This document shows, in pieces, positions 16,667-25,173 of a DNA stretch of 64,000 nt. This DNA comes from Planococcus sp. SK3692. Lineage in GTDB: Bacteria > Bacillota > Bacilli > Bacillales_A > Planococcaceae. The position numbers and the translations under genes are program-made. Under the pieces are notes generated by a model. That model ran no database searches. It saw nothing but the letters and a program-made list of their open reading frames with translations, and had not been told where the DNA came from. Location of the stretch: contig NZ_JARCHV010000001.1 of NCBI RefSeq assembly GCF_028890485.2, positions 1,154,698 to 1,218,697 of the forward strand, written 5' to 3'. The first letter of the stretch is position 1, and each line of letters starts with the position of its first letter.

Positions 16667-16752
16667 GCTGCCTAGCGTCAAGGGTGAAGCGAAGTAGTAA
16701 GACAAGTGCTCTTCTTGGCTTACGGCGGGAGCTCAACCCAAAGCAAGGCAGC
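16667..16752 (+). repeat. Family B rod element B3
   Basis: A second copy 246 bases after B2, with part of the linker (CTAGCCG.CAACTGATT) repeated as well, so the unit was duplicated in tandem. The left upper arm has drifted (GTAGTAAG against CTTACGGC), while the outer and apical stems are intact. Confidence 0.82.
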
Positions 16753-16854
16753 GACTACCATCAGCATGCTCAATTAGCACATCGTAATCTCTCCACACCC
16801 AAACCCTAGCTACCTTCATCTACACGCCACCCAATAAGCAAGAAACCACTTTTC

Positions 16855-17619
16855 TTAAATCGCTGTCCAGCCACCGTCGACTTTGATCGTTTCGCCGGTT
16901 ACAAAATTCGATAAGTTAGACGCCAAATACAACACTGCGCCGGATGTGTCTTTCGGTTGCGACAGGCCATCGAGCAGGATGCGGCGATTGACGTCTTCTT
17001 TGAATGCCGCGTCTTCGAATTGCTTCTCCGTGAATTCCGTCTCGACAAATGTCGGCGCAACAGCGTTAACACGGATGCCATGCTTGGCCCATTCAACAGC
17101 CAGCGCTTTCGTCATCTGCACCATGCCGCCTTTACTCGAGCAATACGCGGCGCGCTTGATGTAGCCGACAAATGCCATTTGTGACGCAATATTGATGATG
17201 CGCCCGCTATTTTGGGCGAGCATGTATTTCGCTGCTGCTTGGCTCGCGAAAAAGGCGGATTTCAAGTTCAAATCGAGCACCGTATCCCAATCTTCTTCCG
17301 TCACCTCCATCACCGGCTTCGCGATATTGACGCCAGCGTTATTGACGAGCACGTCGATCGTGCCGAACTCCTCGGCCGCAGTATCGATTAACTTTCTCAC
17401 TTCACCAATATCGCTCAAATCCCCGGCGACCGCGATGCAGTTCGGGTTATGGGCGCGCAGTTCTTTGAGCGTGGCATCGAGCGCTTGCTGGTTTCTTCCG
17501 GAAATCGCGACGTTTGCGCCGAGTTCCGCGAATGTCAGCGCGATGTCTTTGCCGAGGCCTTTGCTGCCGCCGGTGACGACGACCGTCTGCCCTTTCAGTT
17601 CCGAGAAATAATTGTTCAT
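16855..17619 (-). CDS. SDR-family oxidoreductase (gluconate 5-dehydrogenase/FabG-like)
   Basis: A 254-residue classical SDR: TGGSKGLG at about 16-23, NNAG at about 91-94, catalytic Ser in NIASQMAF, and YCSSK giving the Tyr-x3-Lys pair. It is the last gene of the catabolic operon, starting one base after the stop of the preceding dehydrogenase gene. It probably oxidises or reduces a hydroxyl of the hydroxy-acid or sulfonate substrate; the substrate is inferred from context only. Confidence 0.9.
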   Translation of the reverse strand: MNNYFSELKGQTVVVTGGSKGLGKDIALTFAELGANVAISGRNQQALDATLKELRAHNPNCIAVAGDLSDIGEVRKLIDTAAEEFGTIDVLVNNAGVNIAKPVMEVTEEDWDTVLDLNLKSAFFASQAAAKYMLAQNSGRIINIASQMAFVGYIKRAAYCSSKGGMVQMTKALAVEWAKHGIRVNAVAPTFVETEFTEKQFEDAAFKEDVNRRILLDGLSQPKDTSGAVLYLASNLSNFVTGETIKVDGGWTAI

Positions 17620-17620
17620 C

Positions 17621-18559
17621 CTAGCCCTCCTGTTCCAAATCGTTTTTCAAAAACTGGATCAAGGTCTGCTCGCGTTTGCGGTTGATTTCTTCCGACACTT
17701 CGGGTTCCCAATTATAGAAGCCTTCACCGGTTTTATCGCCGAGCTTTTGCTGCTCGACCAACTCCGACAAAATCTTTCCGGAACGTTGATCGTCCGATAA
17801 CTCTTCGAATAAATAATTCGAGATGGCTGAGAACACGTCCAGTCCGCCCATGTCCGCTGTCATCAACGGCCCCGTCACCGGAAGCCTGCGCCCGATGCTG
17901 TAGGTGACCGCGGCATCAATGTCTTCCTTACTGGCAGCGCCCGCATCCAACAGCGCTTGTGCTTCACGGAACAATGCGTATTGCAGGCGGTTGCCGATGA
18001 ATCCCGGCAGTTCTTTATTCAACAAGATCGGCTTTTTATTCATCAATGTCAATAACGCCATCGCGCGCTCGGTCGTCTCCGCTTCCGTGCGTTCTCCGTT
18101 AACCACTTCGACAAGCGGAATCAAATGGCCTGGATTCCAGAAATGGGCGACGACGAAGCGGCCTGGATGCGCCATCTCCTCAGCGAGCAGCGAAGGCTTG
18201 AAACCGGATGTGTTGCTCGCGATGATGACGGACGGATCCACAAGGCTTTCCAATTGCTTGTATAAGCCTCTTTTTAATAGCAGATTTTCAGGGACGACTT
18301 CCAAAATGAAAGTTGCCTCTCCTACCGCTTCTTCAAGCGATGTCGTAAAGCGGATTCTCTCGCGGATTGCCTGTGCTTCATTTTCATCAAACAAGCCATT
18401 GTCTGCCATGACGGCCAGTTTTTGCGCCAAGCCTTTGTCTGCATTCGCCACGTCTTGGCCGTTGATGCCGTAGACAATCGGCGTGTGGCCGGACCAGGCG
18501 GCAGACAGGGCAATCGAATGCCCCATCGTTCCCGCTCCGAGTATTGTCAATTTCTCCAT
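17621..18559 (-). CDS. 3-hydroxyacyl-CoA dehydrogenase-family protein
   Basis: A 312-residue two-domain NAD-dependent dehydrogenase: GAGTMGHSIA at about 8-17, ILEVVPENLLLK, SNTSGF, and HFWNPGHLIPLVEVV with the catalytic His. The C-terminal domain includes FIGNRLQYALFREA and GEGFYNW. Besides beta-oxidation enzymes this family includes carnitine and gulonate dehydrogenases, so in this operon a role on a hydroxy acid is at least as likely as fatty-acid oxidation. It lies between the permease and SDR genes. Confidence 0.88.
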   Translation of the reverse strand: MEKLTILGAGTMGHSIALSAAWSGHTPIVYGINGQDVANADKGLAQKLAVMADNGLFDENEAQAIRERIRFTTSLEEAVGEATFILEVVPENLLLKRGLYKQLESLVDPSVIIASNTSGFKPSLLAEEMAHPGRFVVAHFWNPGHLIPLVEVVNGERTEAETTERAMALLTLMNKKPILLNKELPGFIGNRLQYALFREAQALLDAGAASKEDIDAAVTYSIGRRLPVTGPLMTADMGGLDVFSAISNYLFEELSDDQRSGKILSELVEQQKLGDKTGEGFYNWEPEVSEEINRKREQTLIQFLKNDLEQEG

Positions 18560-18640
18560 ATGAGTTCACCTCTTTTTAGAATGGTTGATACAAGGAAACC
18601 CAACAACTTCCGGTCGGGACAGCTGTTGGGCATGTAAATC

Positions 18641-19957
18641 TTATAGACCGATTGAGAATAAAATCACAGCGAGTACAGCTCCAAGCAGCGGCACGACCAC
18701 AGACAATGCGCCGAATGCCGGATAGGCGTCGCGGTGGGTTTCCCCTGCGATCGAGCGGATTGTCGTGACGACATAGCCGCCTTGAGGCAAGGAATCAAGC
18801 GAACCGGACGAAATCGACACGGTCCGGTGCAAAGCTTCCGGGTCCACGCCCATATCGAGATAATGAGGCGCAAGCAAAGGAAGCGCAATCGCCTGGCCGC
18901 CGGAAGACGATCCAGTGAGACCCGCGATGACCGCTACAGCAAGCGCCCCGCCAATCAATGGGCTGCCCGGGATGCCGGTCATGACATCGACGGCTGCTTC
19001 AAAAGACGGCGTCGCTTTGACGACTCCGCCGAAACCGACTACTGCTGCCGTGTTGGCAATCGCAATGACCGCTCCCATCGCGCCGTCGCCGAGCGCTTTG
19101 CTCAAGTTGCGGATGAATTTGATATTGATCAGGCAGGTCGAGATGATTCCGCCGGTCAAGGCGATGATCAATGCAGAAGTGCCAAGCGAATCATGGAAGA
19201 GATACGAGAAGATCAGCACAATCAGAAGCGGAACCATACTAAGGAGCGGGTTCGGCAATTCCTTGCGCGTTTCGTTGTTCGGGTCAGTTGGGCGCGACTC
19301 GAACTGTTCACCCTTCGCTTTTGCTTTATTGACCATTTTTGTCAGCCACCAATAGCCGAAAACCATCATGAAGACAGCGACGATTGCGCTGACTTCCCAG
19401 CCGGCATATGGCGAAGTGCCAAGAAATTCAATCGGGATCCAGTTTTGGATTTCCGGAGACCCGGCAGACGTCATCGTGAATGTCGTCGAGCCAAAAGCGA
19501 GTGCCGCCGGAATGAAACGGCGTGGCAAATTCGCTTGCTTAAAGAGGCTGAGTGCCATCGGATACACCGAGAAGGCAACGACGAACAAGCTGACGCCGCC
19601 GTATGTAAGGACGGCACAGGCGAGAACGACTGCAAGCGCTGCGCGTTTCATGCCCATTTTGCCGACAATCCAACGTGATACACTGTCGGCAGCGCCCGTG
19701 TCTTCCATCACTTTCCCGAAAATCGCCCCGGTCAGGAACATCAAATACCAAGACGCGATAAAGCCGGTGAAGCCATCCATATAATTCGTCAAATAATTGG
19801 CCGCTCCTTCTCCCGCAAGCTGCGGGAATAAAGGCAACCCATTCAATACTGCCACAAGCAATGCCGTCAGCGGCGCTGCAATCAATAAATTCATGCCGCG
19901 CATCGTCAAGACAATGAGTAAAATCAATCCACCAAACATGCCGATTAAACCGAGCAT
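18641..19957 (-). CDS. GntP-family permease
   Basis: A 438-residue polytopic protein of the gluconate:proton symporter type: GGVSLFVVAFSVYPMAL, SAGSPEIQNWIP, GLTGSSSGGQAIALPLL and the C-terminal SSGSLDSLPQGGYV match the GntP/citrate-like group. It should import the acidic substrate of the operon. GGAGGAATAACA lies before the ATG. It sits 31 bases downstream of the HisD-like gene. Confidence 0.87.
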   Translation of the reverse strand: MLGLIGMFGGLILLIVLTMRGMNLLIAAPLTALLVAVLNGLPLFPQLAGEGAANYLTNYMDGFTGFIASWYLMFLTGAIFGKVMEDTGAADSVSRWIVGKMGMKRAALAVVLACAVLTYGGVSLFVVAFSVYPMALSLFKQANLPRRFIPAALAFGSTTFTMTSAGSPEIQNWIPIEFLGTSPYAGWEVSAIVAVFMMVFGYWWLTKMVNKAKAKGEQFESRPTDPNNETRKELPNPLLSMVPLLIVLIFSYLFHDSLGTSALIIALTGGIISTCLINIKFIRNLSKALGDGAMGAVIAIANTAAVVGFGGVVKATPSFEAAVDVMTGIPGSPLIGGALAVAVIAGLTGSSSGGQAIALPLLAPHYLDMGVDPEALHRTVSISSGSLDSLPQGGYVVTTIRSIAGETHRDAYPAFGALSVVVPLLGAVLAVILFSIGL

Positions 19958-19988
19958 TTGTTATTCCTCCCATACCACCCAAATAATA

Positions 19989-21269
19989 TTAGTTCTTGCC
20001 GTATCTTCTAACGCGCAGGAGTGCCTGCTCGGCATGCCCTGCGAAATTCTCCAGCTGGCATAAGCGCGCCGCATATTCCCCAATATACGCACTCGCTTCC
20101 GGTGTCGTCACTTTCTGATAGGTAACAGTCTTGATGAATTTCCCTACCCACAAGCCGCCAGTGTAGCGGGCTGCCCCTTTTGTCGGCAAGGTGTGGTTCG
20201 TGCCGATGACTTTGTCGCCATATGCAACATTCGTTTCCGGTCCAAGGAACAAGCAGCCGTAATTGGTCATGTGCTCAAGGAAATAATCCGGGTCTTCTGT
20301 CAGAATCTCGACGTGCTCAAATGCCAAACGGTCCGCTTCAATGCGTGCTTCTTCGATGGAATCGACAAGCAGGATCTGGCCGTAATCGTCCCACGACACA
20401 CGCGCGACGTCTGCGGTCGGCAAAGTCTCCAATTGGCGTTCGATTTCTTTGACCGTTTCATTCGCCAATTCTTCAGAAGTCGTGATCAATGCACCTGGTG
20501 AGGTCGGTCCGTGCTCGCCTTGGCCGAGAATATCAGTTGCGACCATTTCCGCATCTGCCGTGTGATCGGCAACGACCAATGTTTCAGTCGGCCCTGCAAA
20601 CAAGTCAATGCCAACGCGTCCGTATAGCTGGCGCTTCGCTTCAGCGACAAACGCATTACCTGGCCCGACAATCATATCGACTGCTTCGATTGTTTCCGTG
20701 CCAATTGCCATTGCCCCCATCGCCTGGATGCCGCCGAGCAAGTAAATTTCATCCGCCCCAGCAAGAGACATCGCCGCGATCGTCGCGTGCGGAATCTCGC
20801 CGTTAATTGGCGGTGTGCAGGCGATGACGCGTTTAACACCAGCGACTTTCGCCGTCAACACACTCATATGGGCAGAAGCGACCATTGGGTAGCGGCCTCC
20901 TGGAATATAGCATCCGACGCTGTTGACCGGAATGTTTTTATGCCCCAAAATGACGCCCGGGATCTGTTCCACTTCGATATCGTTCAAGGAATCCAGCTGC
21001 GCTTCTGCGAAGGCTTTAATATTCTTCTGTGCGAATTTGATGTCTTCGATGACGCTGTCTGGAACTTTGGAAACGATTTCATTTATTTCCGCGTCTGATA
21101 AGCGGAACGATTCAGGCGCCCATTTATCGAATTTCTCGGACAGTTCACGGACCGCCGCATCGCCGCGCGTTTCCACGTCTTTTAACGCCTCTGCAACAAT
21201 CTGCGAAACTTTCGAATCGTTTGCGCTCACTTCTTCTGCTGATTTACCTGCTTTCAATACTTTGACCAT
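19989..21269 (-). CDS. HisD-family dehydrogenase (HpsN-like), first gene of catabolic operon
   Basis: A protein of about 426 residues of the histidinol dehydrogenase fold: [42 protein letters not shown] (Zn ligands), EHVEI and GTNHTLPT. After this His motif the sequence reads [19 protein letters not shown], which to my memory matches HpsN (sulfopropanediol 3-dehydrogenase) rather than biosynthetic HisD (SGLG...). No other his gene is nearby, and the next genes are a permease and two dehydrogenases, so a catabolic double oxidation of an alcohol to an acid is likely. The start at 21269 is chosen for GGAGG eight bases upstream. Confidence 0.85.
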   Translation of the reverse strand: MVKVLKAGKSAEEVSANDSKVSQIVAEALKDVETRGDAAVRELSEKFDKWAPESFRLSDAEINEIVSKVPDSVIEDIKFAQKNIKAFAEAQLDSLNDIEVEQIPGVILGHKNIPVNSVGCYIPGGRYPMVASAHMSVLTAKVAGVKRVIACTPPINGEIPHATIAAMSLAGADEIYLLGGIQAMGAMAIGTETIEAVDMIVGPGNAFVAEAKRQLYGRVGIDLFAGPTETLVVADHTADAEMVATDILGQGEHGPTSPGALITTSEELANETVKEIERQLETLPTADVARVSWDDYGQILLVDSIEEARIEADRLAFEHVEILTEDPDYFLEHMTNYGCLFLGPETNVAYGDKVIGTNHTLPTKGAARYTGGLWVGKFIKTVTYQKVTTPEASAYIGEYAARLCQLENFAGHAEQALLRVRRYGKN

Positions 21270-21295
21270 TATGAAAACCTCCATCTCAGATTTAC

Positions 21296-21310
21296 TGCAT
21301 ACGTATTCAA
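21296..21310. promoter_or_regulatory. LacI-type operator 1
   Basis: TGCATACGTATTCAA, centred on the palindrome ATACGTAT. It is a perfect inverted copy of the site at 21331-21345. A CG-centred palindrome is typical of LacI-family operators; the LacI gene lies immediately upstream. Confidence 0.75.
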
Positions 21311-21316
21311 AAATAA

Positions 21317-21332
21317 ATAAAAGCGCTTACTT
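21317..21332. promoter_or_regulatory. cre-like site (CcpA)
   Basis: ATAAAAGCGCTTACTT fits the cre consensus WTGNAANCGNWNNCWW with one mismatch. It lies exactly between the two operators, so glucose repression of the operon is likely. Confidence 0.6.
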
Positions 21333-21345
21333 GAATACGTATGCA
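21331..21345. promoter_or_regulatory. LacI-type operator 2
   Basis: TTGAATACGTATGCA, the inverted partner of operator 1, 35 bp centre to centre. Confidence 0.75.
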
Positions 21346-21399
21346 AATACGTTGTTAAGAACAAGAATATTTTAATTATTGCAGAAAGTCAACCACTGA

Positions 21400-22386
21400 T
21401 TATGTGGTTGTCCTCTCCACAAAGCTTCCTTCCACTTCGACAGCCCGCGCCTGGCCTGTGTATTCACTGATTTCCCCCAGCAAATAATTAACCGTTTCAT
21501 CGACCATTTTTTCGATCGGCTGTTCCCACGTCGTCAGTTCATACGCCGGCCAGGAAGCCATGTCGATATTGTCGAAGCCGATCACTTTCACTTGGTCCGG
21601 AATCTTCACGCCTTGCTTGCGAAACGCATCCATGACGCCGAGTGCCATGATATCGTTCGCCGCAAACACGGCAGACGGGATTTCGTCTTCTGATAGGATG
21701 TTCTGCGCGGTTTCGTAGCCTCCGGTGTAGCTGAAATCCGAACTGTATTTTTTGTATGCGATGCCTCGCTTCTCAAGCACTTCCGCAAATCCCTGTTCGC
21801 GCTCGCGGCTCGTCGAGGTGTCTTCGTTTCCGGAAATATAGACCATCGGCCCTGCCTCGCGTTCCGCTAAGTATTCCGCAATTTTGCGGCTGGCGTTCAA
21901 GTTATTGCAGCACACCGAGTGAAATTGGCTGCTTGTTAGTTTGCGGTTGAAAAAAACGAGCGGAATGTGGTTTGCCTGGAATGCTTCTGCGACGTTCATC
22001 GACATCGACGCATCGGTGATGATGACCCCCGCTACGTTGTAATTGAGCAAGGTGTCGATGTCTTCGCTTTGGATTTCGTCATTGTTTGTATGGACGAACA
22101 ACACGCTATAGCCATGCTTTTTGAATGACGTGGTGAATTGCTTGAGGACTTGCGGATAGAAGGGATTTTGGACGCCTTTCATGACCAGCCCAATGATTTT
22201 TGAGCTATTGGTGATCAGGCTTCTGGCGTATTCGTTCGGCCGGTAGCCAAGCTCTTCGGCCGCAGCCAGAACTTTTTGGCGCGTTTTTTCTGTAACTTTC
22301 GCTCCGTCGAAAAACACACGGGACACTGAGGACTGCGAGACCCCTGCGAGCTTTGCGACATCCTTGGCATTGACAGTCGATTTCAT
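21400..22386 (-). CDS. LacI-family transcriptional regulator
   Basis: A 328-residue repressor. The N-terminal helix-turn-helix (AKDVAKLAGVSQSSVSRVF) and hinge (YRPNEYARSL) are followed by a periplasmic-binding-protein-like effector domain (about 60-328, with FAANDIMALGVMDAF and VIGFDNIDMA). It lies directly upstream of, and in the same direction as, the HisD-like operon, with paired operators in the 130-bp gap. The effector is presumably the operon substrate. AAAAGGATG precedes the start. Confidence 0.93.
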   Translation of the reverse strand: MKSTVNAKDVAKLAGVSQSSVSRVFFDGAKVTEKTRQKVLAAAEELGYRPNEYARSLITNSSKIIGLVMKGVQNPFYPQVLKQFTTSFKKHGYSVLFVHTNNDEIQSEDIDTLLNYNVAGVIITDASMSMNVAEAFQANHIPLVFFNRKLTSSQFHSVCCNNLNASRKIAEYLAEREAGPMVYISGNEDTSTSREREQGFAEVLEKRGIAYKKYSSDFSYTGGYETAQNILSEDEIPSAVFAANDIMALGVMDAFRKQGVKIPDQVKVIGFDNIDMASWPAYELTTWEQPIEKMVDETVNYLLGEISEYTGQARAVEVEGSFVERTTT

Positions 22387-22486
22387 ACAAATTCATCCTT
22401 TTCCGTTGATCTGCTTGGCTTTCAGATTACACCATCCCTAGCGATTTTGCATCTGTTTGTTGGGGAATGAATATTTGGGGGATGGA

Positions 22487-22755
22487 AAATGATAGCAAAA
22501 CAAGTAATTGAAAAAGCTTCCGCTTTTCGACTGCGTTGCAGGTGGATGCTTGAGGCTCGCAGGATGCGAGTCATGCAGCTGATGCGACAGGACGTCGCGC
22601 TTTCAGCTGCCCGTGGATGGGCGGGAATCGAGCCTCCTCTTCGCGCAAAGTACGCGCTCATGCGGGGTCTCTCAAACCCGCTGATCCCTCAGGCGTCACC
22701 ACCTTCCACTCCGTCTCTAGTTTTAGAAGGAAAGGGAATTTCTTCTGTCCACTAG
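22487..22755 (-). repeat. Family A repeat, long copy e
   Basis: Shares its ends with copies c and d (AAGCTTCCGCTTTTCGACTG at the left, the TCCACTCCGTCTCTAG segment at the right). The interior carries hairpins CTCGCA/TGCGAG and a larger stem around GATGCGAC/GTCGCG bounded by CAGCTGA and TTTCAGCTG. The same interior module occurs inverted in copy h. The gap 22387-23405 holds only this composite with B4 and B5. Confidence 0.8.
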
Positions 22756-22960
22756 TTAAAAAATGTGAAATTGCGTCATGTTTTGTCGCGTAAGTCATTT
22801 TTGGTGTAGAGAGACTAATTAGTTCTGATTCACCAATTAGAATCTCGACTTAAGCGTCAGTTTACCAGACCCTATGTCTCGGGAAGCGATTCCCCACTAG
22901 ACGGCAACTTGTTACAGAAGCAGATCCAGCAAATCACACTTCTCTCAGTGAAATCTCTCA

Positions 22961-23046
22961 GCCGCCCGGCGCCAAGGGTGAGCCGACGCAGTAAGACAGG
23001 CGTTCTTCCTGGCTTAGTGCCAAAGGCCAACCCAAAGCACGGCGGC
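22961..23046 (+). repeat. Family B rod element B4
   Basis: An 86-nt copy with outer arms GCCGCC/GGCGGC where other copies have GCTGCC/GGCAGC (T-A replaced by C-G), and apical CAGG/CCTG. The middle stem has GCC/GGC where B2 has AGC/GCT. One mismatch is present in the upper stem. Confidence 0.82.
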
Positions 23047-23254
23047 GGCTATTCCGATGACACTTTAATTGAATACCGGAACAATTCCACTGTTAAACTC
23101 TCACTATCTACTCAAAGATTGCCTCAAAAAGCGGCTTCTCCATTATTCTCATCTACACACCACCGAAAAAGCAGGAAGCGATTCCCCCTCCACCCGACGA
23201 AAAGTATAAATGCACAAACAGATGCGGCAATTTTCATCGCAATGAAATCATTAA

Positions 23255-23340
23255 GCTGCCTAGCGCCAAGGGTGAAGCGAAGCAGTAAGACAAGTGCTCT
23301 TCTTAGCTTACTGCGAAAGCTCAACCCCAAGCAAGGCCGC
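23255..23340 (+). repeat. Family B rod element B5
   Basis: An 86-nt copy with upper stem GCAGTAAG/CTTACTGC, a compensatory change compared with GCCGTAAG/CTTACGGC of B2. The outer arm has one mismatch (GCTGCC/GGCCGC). It lies 294 bases after B4. Confidence 0.8.
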
Positions 23341-23405
23341 GACGACCAATTCGACAAAGCATCTTGATTCCACAAAAAAACCACACCCGCTTGGATGCAG
23401 CTTCG

Positions 23406-23765
23406 CTATTCTTGCTCCACACTTTTTCTGAACACGTCCCAGCTGCCGTCTTGCCGTTTGGCGAGGAGCACGTCAGGGTCTTCGTTGCTTCTGTAAATTT
23501 CAGCGCCTTCAGCGAGGAAATTGGAAGAAAAGTCAGCGCGCGGCATGACTTCCGGTGCAGTTGACTGGGTGATGACGCCGACTCTTGTCGACTCGCTGTA
23601 TTCGCTGCCTTCGAGTTCGCCTTCCCATAGATACTCTTCGCCTTCAACAATTAAAATGCCGGCATAAGACCCGGACTGTTCGCTATTGCTGAACGTCTGG
23701 CCATTGCAGGCCCCGAGCAACAGCAGAACAGCGAGCAAGCCAATCGTTTTCCAAAACCGATTCAT
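23406..23765 (-). CDS. Small lipoprotein, unknown function
   Basis: A 119-residue protein with a signal peptide and lipobox LLGAC (Cys20). The mature part is polar, with an acidic beta-rich look (GILIVEGEEYLWEGELEGSEY). I do not recognise a family. It ends next to the B5 repeat region. Confidence 0.75.
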   Translation of the reverse strand: MNRFWKTIGLLAVLLLLGACNGQTFSNSEQSGSYAGILIVEGEEYLWEGELEGSEYSESTRVGVITQSTAPEVMPRADFSSNFLAEGAEIYRSNEDPDVLLAKRQDGSWDVFRKSVEQE

Positions 23766-23835
23766 TCACATGCTCCTCCTTTCATCTCGTTTATTCGACG
23801 TTTAATGAGCGCCGCTGTTTCACGCACGAACCGCT

Positions 23836-24282
23836 TCAGCCATATTTTTTCTGATGTTCTTTTTTGCGGCGCAAATAATCTTCGTCTTCTCGGATTTCGT
23901 CCCAACGCTTTTTGAAGATGGCGGCGGATTCGGCTTTTTCCTCATTAATCTCGCGGTCCTTGATGGAGCCGTCTTCGTTGTATTTACGGCCGCCTTTGTA
24001 ATTGGTATAGCGACGTGCTCGGGTGTAGCCCATTTGGATAAATTTGCGGGCCATATCCATGCCGACGAAATCATCCTTTTCGCGATATTCTTCGAACAGC
24101 TCGGAAATTTTGTCGCATGATTCCTGGGCGATGTCCGGTGTCTTGAATCGCCAATGCGGCAGGATTTCGCCTTTATACGGTTCCACCATCAACACGCCTT
24201 GCTCGCCTTTGCCGACGCGGTACAGTTCGGGGTTTTTCCGCAAGTCCAAATTTTTATAGTCCAGATCGTAATCGAATGCCAT
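23836..24282 (-). CDS. DUF4385-type protein
   Basis: A 148-residue soluble, charged protein. The pattern DYKNLDLRKNPELYRVGKGEQGVL ... ILPHWRFKTPDIA ... FVGMDMARKFIQMGYTRARRYT matches, from memory, the DUF4385 family of small bacterial and phage-associated proteins of unknown function. Its C-terminus is rich in Lys/Glu and likely helical. AAAAGGAGGG precedes the ATG. Confidence 0.82.
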   Translation of the reverse strand: MAFDYDLDYKNLDLRKNPELYRVGKGEQGVLMVEPYKGEILPHWRFKTPDIAQESCDKISELFEEYREKDDFVGMDMARKFIQMGYTRARRYTNYKGGRKYNEDGSIKDREINEEKAESAAIFKKRWDEIREDEDYLRRKKEHQKKYG

Positions 24283-24339
24283 ACTGCACCCTCCTTTTGC
24301 AGAAACTATACCCCTTCGCGCTGCTTGAAAAACGGCATG

Positions 24340-24363
24340 AAAAAAACCGCCTCATTGGGCGGC
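24340..24363 (-). terminator. Intrinsic terminator of the hydrolase gene
   Basis: On the minus strand CCGCC and GGCGG form a short stem followed by seven T. Confidence 0.7.
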
Positions 24364-24369
24364 AGGGTG

Positions 24370-25035
24370 TTACGCGTGTTCAATGCTCTTTTTCGAGAAG
24401 GCGTGGATGTCTGTGATGACGTCTTTTAAGACATCGATCGATTTCAACGGTTCGCCAATGAAATCCATGCCGTGGTTTACATCTTTTAACACATGCGAAT
24501 CAAGCTGGCTGTTGGCTTGGAGTTGTTCCATCCGGGTGCGGTCGTAATAATGGTCTTTGTCGCCGATAAAGCTCAGCGCCGGATTCTCGCAGTCTTTCAT
24601 TGCTTCGAAGATATCCTCATGCTTGATGAGCGGCGTCAGCCAGACGGTTTTCGCGCCTTTGAATTTCTTGCGCTCGAGTTCACTAGCAAGCGCGATGGTA
24701 CCGAGCGACTTCGCGACGAGGAAGAATTTTTCGTAAATGCTGCCTTTCAACACTTGGTCGATTACTTGCTTGGCGTCTTGTTTGACCGCTTCTTCGATTT
24801 CCGCCATCGTGTAATCGTCGTAAAGCGGCTGGTTGTAATCGTAGTTGATGCGCAGGATATCGTATTCCTGTTCTGCAAGCAACCGCTCCGTGTAATGGAA
24901 TAACGGGCTTTTTGCTGTATAGCCGATGCCCGGCAGGAAAATCGCGAGTTTTCTCGTTTGGTCTTGGTTCAGGACGAGGCTATAGTTGATCGCTTGGCCT
25001 TGATCCGTTTTGATGGTTCGGTTGATCGTTTTCAT
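24370..25035 (-). CDS. Alpha/beta hydrolase-fold protein
   Basis: A 221-residue protein. AIFLPGIGYTAKSPLFHY near the N-terminus and VAKSLGTIALASEL with the nucleophile Ser in KSLG indicate an alpha/beta hydrolase; GDKDHYYDR and VNHGMDF supply candidate Asp and His. The nucleophile elbow is not the standard GxSxG (it reads AKSLG). The substrate is unknown. The ATG at 25035 is chosen over GTG 25044 because GGAG is eight bases upstream of it. Confidence 0.8.
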   Translation of the reverse strand: MKTINRTIKTDQGQAINYSLVLNQDQTRKLAIFLPGIGYTAKSPLFHYTERLLAEQEYDILRINYDYNQPLYDDYTMAEIEEAVKQDAKQVIDQVLKGSIYEKFFLVAKSLGTIALASELERKKFKGAKTVWLTPLIKHEDIFEAMKDCENPALSFIGDKDHYYDRTRMEQLQANSQLDSHVLKDVNHGMDFIGEPLKSIDVLKDVITDIHAFSKKSIEHA

Positions 25036-25173
25036 TGGTTCCACTCCTTTCCTATATTATAAAGTCTTTCCTGTTAATTGCATGTAAATATTTTAAAGAA
25101 TTCGAAAACTTCATGACGGCTCCTTTTTCTATTCTGTTATAATATCCATATCATGAACAGTGGAGGCGGTTCT

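Noticed and set aside
18734-19678. 314-residue plus-strand frame
   Set aside because: It is antisense to the GntP permease gene, is highly charged, and shows no domain.
19989-21269. Histidine biosynthesis hisD
   Set aside because: No other his genes are near, the neighbours are catabolic, and the motif after the catalytic His is HpsN-like.
22422-22755. Open frames of 79 and 88 residues in family A copy e
   Set aside because: Same repeat sequence in translation; structure, not codons, is conserved between copies.
12113-23405. CRISPR array
   Set aside because: Repeats are 86 nt or longer, spaced by hundreds to thousands of bases, and occur in both orientations; there are no regular spacers or cas genes.
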